Part shown: piece by piece, positions 53,641 through 63,413 of the stretch
Numbering within the stretch: position 1 is the first letter of the stretch
How the letters are laid out: every line of letters begins with the position of its first letter
Program-made: the position numbers and the translations under genes
Notes under the pieces: generated by a model
What the model was told of the DNA's origin: nothing
Databases searched by the model: none
What the model saw: the letters and a program-made list of their open reading frames with translations, nothing else
Assembly (NCBI GenBank): GCA_934229385.1
Contig: CAKQDH010000001.1
Location: forward strand, 62,001 to 126,000
Direction: 5' to 3'
DNA from: an uncultured Oenococcus sp.
GTDB lineage: Bacteria; Bacillota; Bacilli; Lactobacillales; Lactobacillaceae
Length of the DNA: 64,000 nt

Positions 53641-54843
53641 TTAATTTTGTTTGTTTAAGAAAGATTGAACATCTCTAACTATTTCAAGCTCTTCATTTGT
53701 AGGGATCATTAAAACCTTTATTGGAGAATCAGTAGTAGAAATTAACGCTTCTTTCCCATGATTATTATTAGCTTTTTCATTGATCTTAACTCCAAGGAAA
53801 TTTAATTTATCTACAATCATTTTACGTATTGGAATTGAATTTTCTCCAATACCAGCCGTAAAAATTAAAGCATCTACTCCCTGTAATTCAAAATAATATT
53901 TTCCTATATATTCCAACACTCGTTTAACAAACATATCAATAGCTAATTTAGCAAAACTATTTGTATCATATATTTTTGTTAAATCACGCATATCAGAAGA
54001 AATGTTAGATATCCCCAATAAACCGGATTTATGGTTAAGAATATCTAACATTTGATCATCGGTTAGCTTCTCTTTCTCCTTAATATAGTTAACTAATGAA
54101 TAATCTACATCTCCTGAACGAGTTCCCATTACCAAACCAGCAAGAGGGGAAAAACCCATCGAGGTATCAATGGATTTACCATATTTAATAGCTGCCACAG
54201 AAGCTCCAGCTCCAAGATGCATTGTAATTAGTTTAAGACTATTAAGGGGTTTATTTAAAAATTCAGCAGCTCTTTTAGAAACGTATTTATGCGAAGTTCC
54301 ATGAGCTCCAAAACGCCTGGCACCATATTTTTGGTAATATTTATAAGGAACGGCATAAAGAAAATTACTTTTTGGCATCGTTTGATGAAAGGCAGTATCA
54401 AAGACAGCTACTTCAAGTGCATGAGGAATTACCTTAGAAAAAGCTTTTATTCCTAACGCTTCACTAGGATTATGTAAGGGAGCAAAATCTGAAAGCTTTT
54501 CGATTTTATTTAAAACATCTTTATTAACAATTTCTGAATGCTTAAAAATTTCTCCTCCAGACACTATCCGATGGCCGACCCCCTTTATTTCTTTAAAATT
54601 TTTAACTATTCCAAATTTTTTAAAATCATTAAGCATTACATTAATAGCTTGTTCATGATTATTTAACTGATGCTTTTGTTTATATTGTTTTCCACTAAAC
54701 TTAATAGAGATATTATTTTCATTGTTTAGTTTTCCGCCTATTCTTTCAATTAAACCTTTTGCTATTAAAGATTCCTTAGGCATTTCCATTAATTTAAATT
54801 TTAAGGAAGATGATCCTGCATTTACTGCTAATATTTTGTTCAT
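53641..54843 (-). CDS. ackA: Acetate kinase
   Basis: Interconverts acetyl phosphate and acetate with ADP/ATP, yielding ATP at the end of heterolactic or mixed acid fermentation. The N-terminal phosphate motif is ILAVNAGSSSLKFKLM; other motifs are GHRIVSGG, VFDTAFHQTMP, RRFGAHGTSHKYVS, TMHLGAGASVAAI, DTSMGFSPLAGLVMGTRSGD, and IFTAGIGENS. At 400 residues it is complete. GAGG lies 11 bases before the ATG. It follows a YtxK-like gene, the conserved ytxK-ackA pair of Firmicutes. Confidence 0.97.
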   Translation of the reverse strand: MNKILAVNAGSSSLKFKLMEMPKESLIAKGLIERIGGKLNNENNISIKFSGKQYKQKHQLNNHEQAINVMLNDFKKFGIVKNFKEIKGVGHRIVSGGEIFKHSEIVNKDVLNKIEKLSDFAPLHNPSEALGIKAFSKVIPHALEVAVFDTAFHQTMPKSNFLYAVPYKYYQKYGARRFGAHGTSHKYVSKRAAEFLNKPLNSLKLITMHLGAGASVAAIKYGKSIDTSMGFSPLAGLVMGTRSGDVDYSLVNYIKEKEKLTDDQMLDILNHKSGLLGISNISSDMRDLTKIYDTNSFAKLAIDMFVKRVLEYIGKYYFELQGVDALIFTAGIGENSIPIRKMIVDKLNFLGVKINEKANNNHGKEALISTTDSPIKVLMIPTNEELEIVRDVQSFLNKQN

Positions 54844-54856
54844 ACTATTTGATACC

Positions 54857-55678
54857 TCATATTATTTTTTTCCATTTAGATAATTTTGAAAGAAAAACTG
54901 AAAAATTTTTTCTATTTGAAAGTTCCGGCATTTGCGAAAGCAAAACAGGAATATCTACTTTTTTATTATCTACTTTTCTTTTTAAAATTAGAAGGCTTAA
55001 AGAAGATTTTTTGTTAACAAAAAAATTTTCAGGTAATTTAATAATGCCAATTAATTGAAAATAATTATAAATTTGTAAAAATTCTATAAAAATTTTGTTT
55101 TGTAAAAATTGATTGTTAATTAACAAAATAGCATATCCGTTCTTGGCTATTAAATTCCCCCCAAAAACCTTACCTGATTTTTCCTTAAAATCTTTTTCTG
55201 AAAAGCGGCTTATCAGAAGATTATAATTTTGTTCTTTCGATAAATTAAAGTTATACAAATTAGAAAGGTATTTTGTTGACTGCCTAACTTCTGGTATAGA
55301 AGAACTAGCAAAAAAAGGAAGATTAAAATGACTTAAAAATTGAAAAATGAAATCAGGGAATATTACATTTGGATCTACGATTGTGATACCCCTTTTAATC
55401 AAACCCAATCTATTACTAATAAGTGCAACCAGATCCCCTACAACAGGAGGGGTCATTTTATCATTCCACACACGATCATCAGCAAACTTTTTTGCAAAAA
55501 ATAAATTTAAAGCAGAGACAACTTCCCTCTTTTTGCCCCCTTTTGCTTCAAAGGAATCAAAAAATTTATTAATAGATTTATCATTTATTTCCCTAATTAT
55601 AGAGAGTAAATCATGATTTTTTTTACTTACTCTTTTATCTAGGACACTAACAATTTTAACCAATTTATTATTTTCCAT
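54857..55678 (-). CDS. ytxK: YtxK-like methyltransferase relative, core degenerate
   Basis: A 273-residue protein that by position (directly upstream of ackA) and by segments such as WNDKMTPPVVGDLVALI and LIGIIKLPENFF belongs to the YtxK family of N6-adenine-type class I methyltransferases. These are usually about 330 residues. Two features are lost: the SAM motif, normally DPAVGTGNLL, reads VDPNVIFPDF (101-110), and no DPPY/DLPVGYY-type catalytic motif is seen. Several tens of residues are missing from the middle. The protein is probably not an active methyltransferase. In relatives it follows the comG competence operon, which is absent here. Confidence 0.75.
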   Translation of the reverse strand: MENNKLVKIVSVLDKRVSKKNHDLLSIIREINDKSINKFFDSFEAKGGKKREVVSALNLFFAKKFADDRVWNDKMTPPVVGDLVALISNRLGLIKRGITIVDPNVIFPDFIFQFLSHFNLPFFASSSIPEVRQSTKYLSNLYNFNLSKEQNYNLLISRFSEKDFKEKSGKVFGGNLIAKNGYAILLINNQFLQNKIFIEFLQIYNYFQLIGIIKLPENFFVNKKSSLSLLILKRKVDNKKVDIPVLLSQMPELSNRKNFSVFLSKLSKWKKII

Positions 55679-55755
55679 TTTTTATCCTTTAATGTTATAT
55701 ATATAAGCTTTTATTGCTTAATTTATTAGATCATATTTTTTTAAATTATAATAAA

Positions 55756-56829
55756 TTAATACTTTTTTAAAGAATCTAATGCCTCACTAAAACTACTAAT
55801 TGGAACTAACTTAATTTTTAAAGAAAATTTTTTCTTTGTTTCCTTGGCTTCCTGCCAATTAGTTTTTCCTCCATCTGTTTTCAAATGTTGCGAAGTTGCT
55901 TTAACATATGGTACTAAAAAAACCTTAGATTTAGCTTTTTGAGCTGCAATTAACTTTTTTGAAATACCTCCAACTTCGCCAACTTTACCCTTTTTATTAA
56001 TGGTTCCCGTACCTGAAATATTTCTACTTTTCTTTATATTTTGGCCTGTTAATTGTGAATATAATTGTAAAGAAAACATTAACCCTCCAGAAGGCCCCGA
56101 AATTTTTTTAGTATTCATCCTAATTTTTGGTTTAGTTTTAAAATTAACATCATTTATAAGAGAAACTCCAATACCATTTCTTCCCTGAGGATAAGAATCG
56201 TTTTTCGTTTTAGGCAGATGAACAACTTTACCAGAAAAGTTTATTTTTTTATTTTTTCTAAGAACCGTTAAGATAATTTTTTTACCTACAGGCATATAAG
56301 CTAAATAATTTTGATAACCAGAAGCCCTGTTAAAATGATGATGATTTATTTTAGTAATTACATCCCCAATTTTAATTTTATTAAAAAAATTTGAATTTTT
56401 ATTAACATCTAAAACATAAATACCCTGATAATAAGTTTTTATTTGTGAAGATTTATTGGCTGCGTTGAAAGCAACCTTTTCAGCTGATAAAATCGAGTTT
56501 TTCATCTGGAGTTCGCTAAGTACCTTATAAATCCTTGAATTATAATTACCTTGAACACTTTTCTTTGTTTCGATAGAAATTGTATGATTAAAAAATCTTT
56601 TAATGTAATCAATATTTCTTGCTGGAAACAAATATACAGATACAAACCTCAAGTTTCCTCGAGTCTTATCACGTTTTTTTCCTACTTTCATTACTCTTCT
56701 AACATCAGTTGCTTTACCGGGCATTTCTACATAAGCTTTAGCTGGCAAAAATAAATAAAAAATAAATAACACAAATAGTAAAAAAAAGATGATTATTAAA
56801 ATTTTTCTTGTATTCTTCTTTTTTTTCAT
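55756..56829 (-). CDS. ylbL: SepM/YlbL-type PDZ-Lon serine protease
   Basis: A 357-residue membrane-anchored protease. One membrane helix (residues 8-28), an extracytoplasmic domain, a PDZ domain (about 120-200, GIYVLDVNKNSNFFNKIKIGDVITKIN), then a Lon-type proteolytic domain with Ser near 246 in SGPSGGLMFSLQLY and Lys near 290 in GGISKKLIAAQKAK, the catalytic dyad. Streptococcal SepM processes competence-stimulating peptide; Bacillus YlbL helps end a checkpoint by degrading a division inhibitor. The rsmD-coaD-ylbL order is conserved in Firmicutes. No Shine-Dalgarno site is obvious. Confidence 0.92.
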   Translation of the reverse strand: MKKKKNTRKILIIIFFLLFVLFIFYLFLPAKAYVEMPGKATDVRRVMKVGKKRDKTRGNLRFVSVYLFPARNIDYIKRFFNHTISIETKKSVQGNYNSRIYKVLSELQMKNSILSAEKVAFNAANKSSQIKTYYQGIYVLDVNKNSNFFNKIKIGDVITKINHHHFNRASGYQNYLAYMPVGKKIILTVLRKNKKINFSGKVVHLPKTKNDSYPQGRNGIGVSLINDVNFKTKPKIRMNTKKISGPSGGLMFSLQLYSQLTGQNIKKSRNISGTGTINKKGKVGEVGGISKKLIAAQKAKSKVFLVPYVKATSQHLKTDGGKTNWQEAKETKKKFSLKIKLVPISSFSEALDSLKKY

Positions 56830-56849
56830 TGAACTTTATATTTAATCTT

Positions 56850-57332
56850 CTATTTTTTTAATTTAGTTTTTAATAAATAAGCTACATTTTTAGGAACAAA
56901 ATGAGAAATATCTGCTCCTAATTTAGCAACTTCTTTCAAATTTGATGAAGAAATATCCTGATATTTAGCTCTTGATGGTAATAAAATTGTTTCAACTTCA
57001 CCTAATCTACGATTAATTTCCGCAATATCTCGTTCATATTCATAATCTTTAACATTACGGATTCCTCGAACAATTACTGAAGAATGAATACTTTTCATAA
57101 AATCTACTGTAAGTTTAGGTATCGTAACCACAAAAACATTATTTTGATCATTAATATTTTCTTGGATTAATTTAAGTTTTTCTTTAGTTGTAAATAAAGA
57201 TGATTTGCTTGTATTTAAACCTACGCCTACTATAACCTTGCTAAAAATTTTTGCTGCTCTTTTAATTATATTTAAATGGCCTAGAGTCAAAGGATCATAA
57301 GAACCTGGAATTGTCGCTTTTATTTCTTTCAA
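56850..57332 (-). CDS. coaD: Phosphopantetheine adenylyltransferase
   Basis: Transfers AMP from ATP to 4'-phosphopantetheine in CoA synthesis. The N-terminal signature GSYDPLTLGH includes the TLGH nucleotide-binding motif (16-19). Later segments are VRGIRNVKDYEYERDIAEINRRL and the C-terminal DISSSNLKEVA. A TTG at 57332 is preferred over an ATG five codons earlier, because GGAG lies eight bases before it and the protein then starts with the family's MKxIKATIPG pattern. About 160 residues. The ribosome-binding site lies inside the last codons of rsmD. Confidence 0.93.
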   Translation of the reverse strand: MKEIKATIPGSYDPLTLGHLNIIKRAAKIFSKVIVGVGLNTSKSSLFTTKEKLKLIQENINDQNNVFVVTIPKLTVDFMKSIHSSVIVRGIRNVKDYEYERDIAEINRRLGEVETILLPSRAKYQDISSSNLKEVAKLGADISHFVPKNVAYLLKTKLKK

Positions 57333-57336
57333 ATAG

Positions 57337-57909
57337 CTAGTCTCCATTCCCTTTTAATTTACAAATAGTCAGATAAGTTATACCATACCTTTTTCTTTTC
57401 GTAATATTAAACATATTAGGTAAATTATCTTCCAAAAAATTAAATCCATGTCTATTAGTTTCACATATAATGACACAATTATTCATTAAAAGGCCTTTAA
57501 AATACATGCTAAAGAGGTCTTTAACAACATGTTGTTTAGCATAAGGCGGATCTAAAAAAATAAGATTAAATTTTATTTTATGTAATTGAAAAATTTTTAA
57601 TGCCTGGCCTGCTGGCTTTCTTAAGATCTTATAATTGTGATAATTCTTTGAAAATTTAAGATTACTTTTTATAGTTTTTATAGCGAGAGGCATCTTATCA
57701 ACAAAATAAGTCATGCAAGCACCTCGAGAAAGGGACTCAATACCCAAAGCACCAGAACCAGCATAAAGGTCTAATACTTTTGCTTTATCAATATATGTAT
57801 TTATCATCGAAAACATGGCTTCTTTTACCTTATCCGTTGTTGGTCTTGTTAATTTTGTAGGAACCATTTTTAAATGAAAACCACGGTTTTTTCCTGAAAT
57901 AACTCGCAT
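57337..57909 (-). CDS. rsmD: 16S rRNA (guanine-966-N2)-methyltransferase
   Basis: RsmD methylates G966 of 16S rRNA. The N-terminal RVISGKNRGFHLKMVP and RPTTDKVKEAMFSMI, motif I VLDLYAGSGALGIESLSRGA, and the catalytic NLIFLDPPYAK identify it. At 190 residues it is complete. It is followed at once by coaD, whose ribosome-binding site overlaps its last codons, and lies 15 bases after ftsW. Confidence 0.95.
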   Translation of the reverse strand: MRVISGKNRGFHLKMVPTKLTRPTTDKVKEAMFSMINTYIDKAKVLDLYAGSGALGIESLSRGACMTYFVDKMPLAIKTIKSNLKFSKNYHNYKILRKPAGQALKIFQLHKIKFNLIFLDPPYAKQHVVKDLFSMYFKGLLMNNCVIICETNRHGFNFLEDNLPNMFNITKRKRYGITYLTICKLKGNGD

Positions 57910-57924
57910 ATTTTTATCCTCTGT

Positions 57925-59109
57925 TTATTTTATTTTTCTATTTCTATAATCTCTAGATATAAGGCAAATTATACCAATTGAAATAGAATTCACTAACATC
58001 GAAGATCCCCCATAAGATATAAACGGAAATGTAACCCCAGTCATTGGAATAACACTAATAATACCTCCCAAATTAACTAGTACTTGAATAAAAAAATAAC
58101 TAGCAATACCAAAAAGCGAAATTCTTGCAAAATTATTTTTTAAATGAAAAGAAATATAAAAAATTCTACCAATCATCATTAAAATTAAACCAATAATTAT
58201 AATAAGCCAAATTGTCCCCAACTCTTCTATAAGAACAGACATGATAAAATCTGTATTAGGTTCAGGAAGATATCCCATTTTTTCGATTGAATTTCCTAAA
58301 CCAGTCCCAAATAATCCTCCTCGTGATATAGCGTAAAAAGAATCAATTAATTGAAGAGATTCTTTATGGGCATAAGGCCAAGGATTTAAAAAAATTAAAA
58401 ATCTTTTTAAAGAATACTGCCCATTTAAAAAACTATTTGGTAATATTTTTAAAAGGGTTGGCAATAAAACATAACCTATAGTTATTAGAGCAATAATTAA
58501 TAAAATATATCTAGTTTTAATGCCTGAAGATAAGATAACAATTAATATTAAAAATAAGGCAATAAAAAAATTACCAAAATCAGGCATGCTGGCTATTAAA
58601 ATTAGATTTAATAGTATAAAAAAAAGTTGGGAACATCTGAAACCAAAAAGAGTCTTTTCCTCATTACTATTAGTATTTTCTAAAGGAAAAACACGTTTTT
58701 TAGTTCTTCTCCTCATTTTTTCTGCTGATAAGGCCGATAAATATAAAATAACAGAAACTTTAAACAATTCTGCAGGCTGGATGTTAAGAAAATATAAATT
58801 GATCCATCCGTGAGCTCCGGTCCCTGCAGTAGGAGGACTAATCCTGGCAAAAATGAGTAACAAAAAAACAAGCAATAAAATAATCGAATTATTTCTAATG
58901 GAAGATATCCATGATAACTTACCAAAAAAATAAAAAAAGAATATTATTAATAAACTGATAATAAAAAAGGTAAACTGTTTAAATAAAAAAGTATAAGGTG
59001 AACCTGAAAAACCTGCAGATGCAGAAAAAATTATTATAATTCCTAATAAACTTAGGAAAATAAAGGGGCCAAAAATGAACCAATCTAACTGTTTAACCTT
59101 TTTTTTCAT
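57925..59109 (-). CDS. ftsW: Cell division protein FtsW (SEDS glycosyltransferase)
   Basis: SEDS-family peptidoglycan polymerase that works with the class B PBP at the septum. About ten membrane helices are visible. The signature GTGLGNSIEKMGYLPEPNTDFIMSVLIEELG and the C-terminal GVTFPFISYGGSSMLVN are diagnostic. The protein is 394 residues from the ATG at 59109; an in-frame TTG directly before it is the alternative. The gene order ftsW-rsmD-coaD-ylbL supports FtsW rather than RodA. No Shine-Dalgarno site is present, and an extended -10 box lies only six bases upstream, so the transcript may be leaderless. Confidence 0.92.
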   Translation of the reverse strand: MKKKVKQLDWFIFGPFIFLSLLGIIIIFSASAGFSGSPYTFLFKQFTFFIISLLIIFFFYFFGKLSWISSIRNNSIILLLVFLLLIFARISPPTAGTGAHGWINLYFLNIQPAELFKVSVILYLSALSAEKMRRRTKKRVFPLENTNSNEEKTLFGFRCSQLFFILLNLILIASMPDFGNFFIALFLILIVILSSGIKTRYILLIIALITIGYVLLPTLLKILPNSFLNGQYSLKRFLIFLNPWPYAHKESLQLIDSFYAISRGGLFGTGLGNSIEKMGYLPEPNTDFIMSVLIEELGTIWLIIIIGLILMMIGRIFYISFHLKNNFARISLFGIASYFFIQVLVNLGGIISVIPMTGVTFPFISYGGSSMLVNSISIGIICLISRDYRNRKIK

Positions 59110-59115
59110 CAATTT

Positions 59116-59124
59116 ATTTTAACA
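59116..59124 (-). promoter_or_regulatory. Extended -10 promoter at the ftsW start
   Basis: Minus-strand TGTTAAAAT ends six bases before the ftsW ATG. A TTGTAA sequence 18 bases upstream could serve as -35. A start at the usual distance would fall on or beside the initiation codon. Confidence 0.55.
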
Positions 59125-59163
59125 ATACGAAAAATTAAATTACAATGTAACGATAATAAAATT

Positions 59164-59655
59164 ATGAATAATCTAAGAATTTTTGTTTATACTGATGGTG
59201 GAAATAGAAACACCGGAAATAAATTAGGGCAACATGTTAAAAAAGAAGACTTATCTGCATGGGCTTATTTAATTTTATATGGTAATAATAAAAAAATAAA
59301 AGATTCAGGTTTTGAATTTGGCGCTACCAACAACGCTATGGAATTAACAGCTGTTTATTTTGCTTTAAAAAAAATATTATCAATAAAAAAATTTTCTAAT
59401 AAGCCTATTACCCTAGTAAGTGATTCTCACTATGTTATAGATCCGTTGGAAAAAAAATGGATTGAACACTGGATTCAAACGAAAAAAAACAGACCTAATT
59501 TAAAAACTTGGAAGGCTCTTTATCCTATTTATAAAAAGCTAGATAAAAACTTATCTTTTCGTTGGGTTAAAGGACATAAAAATAACTCAGGCAACATTAC
59601 AGTAGATCATATGCTTAATTATGAAATGGATAAACATATAAAACTTGATCATTAA
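59164..59655 (+). CDS. rnhA: Ribonuclease HI
   Basis: Cleaves RNA in RNA-DNA hybrids. The acidic active-site pattern is present: IFVYTDGGNRNTG (Asp), NNAMELTAVYFAL (Glu), LVSDSHYVIDPL (Asp), and a C-terminal HMLNYEMDKHI for the fourth acidic residue. Also conserved are WIEHWIQTKK and FRWVKGHKNNSG. Its 163 residues are slightly longer than the Escherichia coli enzyme. It is divergent from ftsW, with only 54 bases between the start codons, and no Shine-Dalgarno site is apparent. It converges on prfC with seven bases between stop codons. Confidence 0.93.
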   Translation: MNNLRIFVYTDGGNRNTGNKLGQHVKKEDLSAWAYLILYGNNKKIKDSGFEFGATNNAMELTAVYFALKKILSIKKFSNKPITLVSDSHYVIDPLEKKWIEHWIQTKKNRPNLKTWKALYPIYKKLDKNLSFRWVKGHKNNSGNITVDHMLNYEMDKHIKLDH

Positions 59656-59662
59656 ATCATTA

Positions 59663-61186
59663 TTATAGCTTAGCTTGCAAATTAACCTTAGGATATTCAT
59701 TTTTAAACCAATTTAGAGCGAACTGATTTTCAAATAAAATAACCGGCTCATCATTTTTATCCTTTACTAAAAGGGAACGACTATTATTCATTTTTGCATC
59801 TACTTGATCAGGTTTTATCCACCGGGCAATTTTTTGTCCTAAATTTTCAAAAATAACTTCTGAATGATATTCACTACGCATTCTAAATTGAAAAACTTCA
59901 AACTGTAATTGGCCAACCGCACCTATAATATAATCTTGACTATGAAAAGACCTAAAAAGCTGTACTGTCCCTTCTTGAACTAATTGTCTTATTCCTTTAT
60001 GATAAGTTTTTTGTTTCATGACATCTTTTGGAATAATTCTACTAAAAATTTCAGGAGTAAAAGTGGGTAGCGGCTTAAATTCAATTTTTTTCTTATCAGA
60101 ATAAATGGAGTCCCCAACTTGGAAATTCCCAGTATCGTATAAACCGATAATATCTCCAGCGACTGCGGTCTTAATATTTTCACGTTCATCAGCCAAAAAT
60201 TGAGTAACGTTATTAAGTCTAATCGTTTTTCCATTAGAAGCTAGAGTTACTTCCATACCCTTATGAAATGTTCCAGAAACTATTCGGACAAAGGCGATAC
60301 GATCCCGATGCCGAGGATTCATATTAGCTTGAATCTTAAAAACAAAACCAGTAAATTGTTTATTTTCTGGGTAAACAAATTTTTTATCAATAGTTTGTTT
60401 AGCTTGAGGCGGCAAAGCATACTTTAAATATTCATCAAGTAATTCTTTGATTCCAAAATCTGTTAAAGCTGATCCAAAAAAAACTAAAGTTTGTTTTCCC
60501 TCTTGCAGTTTATTTTTATCAAATTTATTGCCAGCATCTTTTATTAACTCTATTTCTTCTAAAGCTTGATTTAATATTGTTTTATCCCTTTGGCCTTTAT
60601 TATTAGAATATTTAATTATTTTACTTTCTTTTATATTATAAAGACCCTGCAAAGAAGAACCAGACCCGATTGGCCAATTAAACACTGAAGCTTCTATACC
60701 AAGAGTTTTCTCTAATTGGTCAATTAAATCTAAGGGTAAACGGCCATCACGATCTAATTTATTAAAAAAAGTAAAAATAGGGATATGTCTTTTAGACACA
60801 ATTTGAAAAAGCTTTTTTGTTTGAGATTCAATACCCTTTGTAGAATCAACAACCATAATTACGGAATCAACAGCCATTAATGTTCTATAAGTGTCTTCAG
60901 AAAAATCCTCATGGCCTGGGGTATCTAAAATATTAATTCTTTTATTCTTATAGTTAAACTGTAAGACCGAAGAAGTTACAGTAATTCCTCTCTTTTTTTC
61001 AATTTCCATCCAATCAGAAGAAGCCATTTTATGGTTTTTTGACCCCCTCCCTTTTATGGTGCCAGCCTGACGAATAATTCCACCATGTAATAAAAAATGT
61101 TCAGTAAGGGTGGTTTTACCAGCATCAGGATGAGAGATAATTGCAAAAGTAATTCTATTTTTATATTCTTGGTTAAAATTGTCCAT
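59663..61186 (-). CDS. prfC: Peptide chain release factor 3
   Basis: GTPase that recycles RF1 and RF2 after termination. The P-loop HPDAGKTT is at residues 19-26, followed by [10 protein letters not shown] (switch I), [16 protein letters not shown] (G3) and FFNKLDRDG (G4). Domain II and the RF3-specific C-terminus ([14 protein letters not shown]) follow. The ATG at 61186 (507 residues) is chosen because [24 protein letters not shown] matches the family start and GAGG lies about 11 bases before it; the longer frame would overlap the upstream gene. Full length. Confidence 0.95.
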   Translation of the reverse strand: MDNFNQEYKNRITFAIISHPDAGKTTLTEHFLLHGGIIRQAGTIKGRGSKNHKMASSDWMEIEKKRGITVTSSVLQFNYKNKRINILDTPGHEDFSEDTYRTLMAVDSVIMVVDSTKGIESQTKKLFQIVSKRHIPIFTFFNKLDRDGRLPLDLIDQLEKTLGIEASVFNWPIGSGSSLQGLYNIKESKIIKYSNNKGQRDKTILNQALEEIELIKDAGNKFDKNKLQEGKQTLVFFGSALTDFGIKELLDEYLKYALPPQAKQTIDKKFVYPENKQFTGFVFKIQANMNPRHRDRIAFVRIVSGTFHKGMEVTLASNGKTIRLNNVTQFLADERENIKTAVAGDIIGLYDTGNFQVGDSIYSDKKKIEFKPLPTFTPEIFSRIIPKDVMKQKTYHKGIRQLVQEGTVQLFRSFHSQDYIIGAVGQLQFEVFQFRMRSEYHSEVIFENLGQKIARWIKPDQVDAKMNNSRSLLVKDKNDEPVILFENQFALNWFKNEYPKVNLQAKL

Positions 61187-61245
61187 TAAAAAAACCGCCT
61201 CTAAATAAGGAGCGATTTCTAGGATAAAGTATCTACCTATAAAAA

Positions 61246-61971
61246 TCAACTTCTATTGGCAAAACTAAAAAGTTGAAGGAAATAGATAAATAAGTTAATA
61301 AAATCTAAATAAAGCATCAAAGCACCAGAAATAGCTAAACCATTAGTTGTATTCATGCCTTGACTTTGTAAAGCAAAATACATTCTTTTTAAATTATGGT
61401 GGTCAAAAGCTGCATATCCACTAAAAATCAAAACACCTACAATAGTGATAATAAAATAAAGGCCCGTTGAGTGTAAGAAAATACTAACGATTGATCCTAT
61501 AATAAGAGCTATTAATCCTCCAAAAAGTATAGGGGCAAAATTAGATAGATTCCTTTTTGTAAAAAATCCATATAGTGCCATCCCCCCAAAATCAACTGTA
61601 GCAACTAGAAAAGCAGACACAACTGCTTGAGCAGAAAACATAGAAAGTATGGTACCAAAAAAGATACCTTCAATGACGGCAAAAGCAACTAAACCACCTA
61701 CAGCTTTCGAAGTATTTTTTAAAGCATTTCGATTAATCAAGAAAATAAGGGCTATTTGGGCGCCAAATAAAATTATCCACGTTAGCATGTTGGATCGTAA
61801 ACCAACAAGTTGTGAATGAAGTGGATAAGCCATTATATAAGCTATTCCAAACGTTAATAGTAAAGAAATACCCATATAAGCATACGTCTTTTGAAAAAAA
61901 GAAGCTAAACTAGATTCATTGGCAGATGCAGTGACATCTTTTACAGTTCGATTATCCTGAAAATTCTGCAT
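61246..61971 (-). CDS. BAX inhibitor-1 family membrane protein (YbhL/YccA-like)
   Basis: A 241-residue protein with seven predicted membrane helices (from about residue 35), typical of the BI-1/TMBIM family; bacterial relatives such as BsYetJ act as pH-sensitive calcium leak channels. Family segments are [19 protein letters not shown], the ANVxAF-like [12 protein letters not shown], and the C-terminal [12 protein letters not shown] and [20 protein letters not shown] strong GGAGG five bases before the ATG at 61971 sets the start. A minus-strand TATAAT lies at 62000-62005. Confidence 0.9.
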   Translation of the reverse strand: MQNFQDNRTVKDVTASANESSLASFFQKTYAYMGISLLLTFGIAYIMAYPLHSQLVGLRSNMLTWIILFGAQIALIFLINRNALKNTSKAVGGLVAFAVIEGIFFGTILSMFSAQAVVSAFLVATVDFGGMALYGFFTKRNLSNFAPILFGGLIALIIGSIVSIFLHSTGLYFIITIVGVLIFSGYAAFDHHNLKRMYFALQSQGMNTTNGLAISGALMLYLDFINLFIYFLQLFSFANRS

Positions 61972-61999
61972 TCTTACCTCCTTTTCTGTTTCTGAAAAC

Positions 62000-62005
62000 A
62001 TTATA
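62000..62005 (-). promoter_or_regulatory. -10 box of the BAX inhibitor-like gene
   Basis: A perfect TATAAT on the minus strand 28 bases upstream of the start codon, with a weak TTAGTA 18 bases further up as possible -35. Confidence 0.5.
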
Positions 62006-62093
62006 CTAGCTTTTAATTATTTTTACTAATCTTATTTTTAGGTTATTTATTTTATTTTTAAATATTGAATTAAAAAATAGCTTAAAAAATTTA

Positions 62094-63410
62094 TCATAAG
62101 GATTTAAAAGTTTTTAAAAAAACCTTTTCATATTTTTCTATATCCCCCGCCCCCATAAAAAGAAGAACCGAGTTTCTTTCTAAACCTAATTTTTTAATTA
62201 TATCATCTTTAGTAATTAGACCTCCATTATTAGGTAGCTCTTTTAAAATGTCCTGACTTCTAATATGACCGTTTTTTTCTCTTATAGAACCAAAAATAGG
62301 TGTTAAATAAGAAGTATCAGCTTTCTTTAAGGCTGATATATATCCTTGTTTAAACGTTTTGACGCGAGAATAAGTATGGGGCTGAAAGATAGCTACTAGT
62401 TTTTTATGCGGAAATTTCTGCCGAGCAGCTGAAATAGTAGCTTCAATTTCATGAGGGTGATGAGCATAATCATCAATTATTATAAAATTATTAAGGTATT
62501 TTATATTAAAACGTCTTTTAGTACCATTATAATTTTTAATACCTTCTTGAATTTGTTCCTGATTAAGTCCTATATAATCCGCAATAATAACAGCTGCTGT
62601 GGTATCAATTATTCCGTAATTACCTTCTAATTTTGTAAAAAATCGGCCTAAAGCTTTTTTCTTTTTTTGTATAGTAAAATAGCTACCCGTAGTTATTTTA
62701 TTTACATTGGTGATAACGAAATCATTATATTTATTAAAGCCAAAACTAAATTTATGAGCTTTTAAGGGGGATATTTTTTCCAATTGATTTTTATTATCTC
62801 CAAAAATAAAAATTGCATTTTTTACTTTATTAGCAAATTCAGAAAAAGCAGTTTCAACTTGTGAAACATTTTTAAAATAATCCGGATGATCCCAATCCAT
62901 ATTTAAAATTGCAGCAATATTAGGAGTAAAAGACATAAAATGCCTTCTGTATTCATCAGCTTCAACTATAAAATATTTTGAATTGGGTATCCCTTCTCCC
63001 GTTCCGTTACCAATTAAAAAACTAGTCGGTTTCTTATTAGAAACAATATGTGATAAAAGACCGGTGGTACTAGTCTTACCATGTGTTCCCGCAATAGCAA
63101 TCGAATAATGTTTTTTTATAATTTTCTCAACAGCTTCTGGATAACTTAAAATTTTGTTTCCATATTTTTTAGCTTGGAGTATTTGGGGACTTTTATCAGA
63201 AAAGGCATTACCCTTAACTAGGACATAACTCTTTTTAATCCATTTAGGATTAAAGTCTGTAATTTGAATACCAGCTTTATTCAAAGGAATCTGGGTAAAA
63301 GTTTCTTTAGAAATATCTGATCCAGATACATGGTCCCCTCTTTCATGTAAAATTAAAGCTAAACTAGACATTCCAGTCCCTTTTATACCCACAAAATAAT
63401 AATTAGTCAT
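62094..63410 (-). CDS. murC: UDP-N-acetylmuramate:L-alanine ligase
   Basis: Adds L-Ala to UDP-MurNAc, the first step of stem peptide assembly. The N-terminal [16 protein letters not shown] binds UDP, the ATP-binding P-loop GTHGKTST is at residues 108-115, and [44 protein letters not shown] and [12 protein letters not shown] are the further Mur ligase motifs. The 438 residues are typical. It begins three bases downstream of ytpR, a pairing common in Firmicutes. Confidence 0.96.
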   Translation of the reverse strand: MTNYYFVGIKGTGMSSLALILHERGDHVSGSDISKETFTQIPLNKAGIQITDFNPKWIKKSYVLVKGNAFSDKSPQILQAKKYGNKILSYPEAVEKIIKKHYSIAIAGTHGKTSTTGLLSHIVSNKKPTSFLIGNGTGEGIPNSKYFIVEADEYRRHFMSFTPNIAAILNMDWDHPDYFKNVSQVETAFSEFANKVKNAIFIFGDNKNQLEKISPLKAHKFSFGFNKYNDFVITNVNKITTGSYFTIQKKKKALGRFFTKLEGNYGIIDTTAAVIIADYIGLNQEQIQEGIKNYNGTKRRFNIKYLNNFIIIDDYAHHPHEIEATISAARQKFPHKKLVAIFQPHTYSRVKTFKQGYISALKKADTSYLTPIFGSIREKNGHIRSQDILKELPNNGGLITKDDIIKKLGLERNSVLLFMGAGDIEKYEKVFLKTFKSL

Positions 63411-63413
63411 TAT

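Noticed and set aside
61186..61249. Longer N-terminus for prfC overlapping the upstream gene
   Set aside because: The extra 21 codons have no family counterpart and the GAGG site fits the ATG at 61186.
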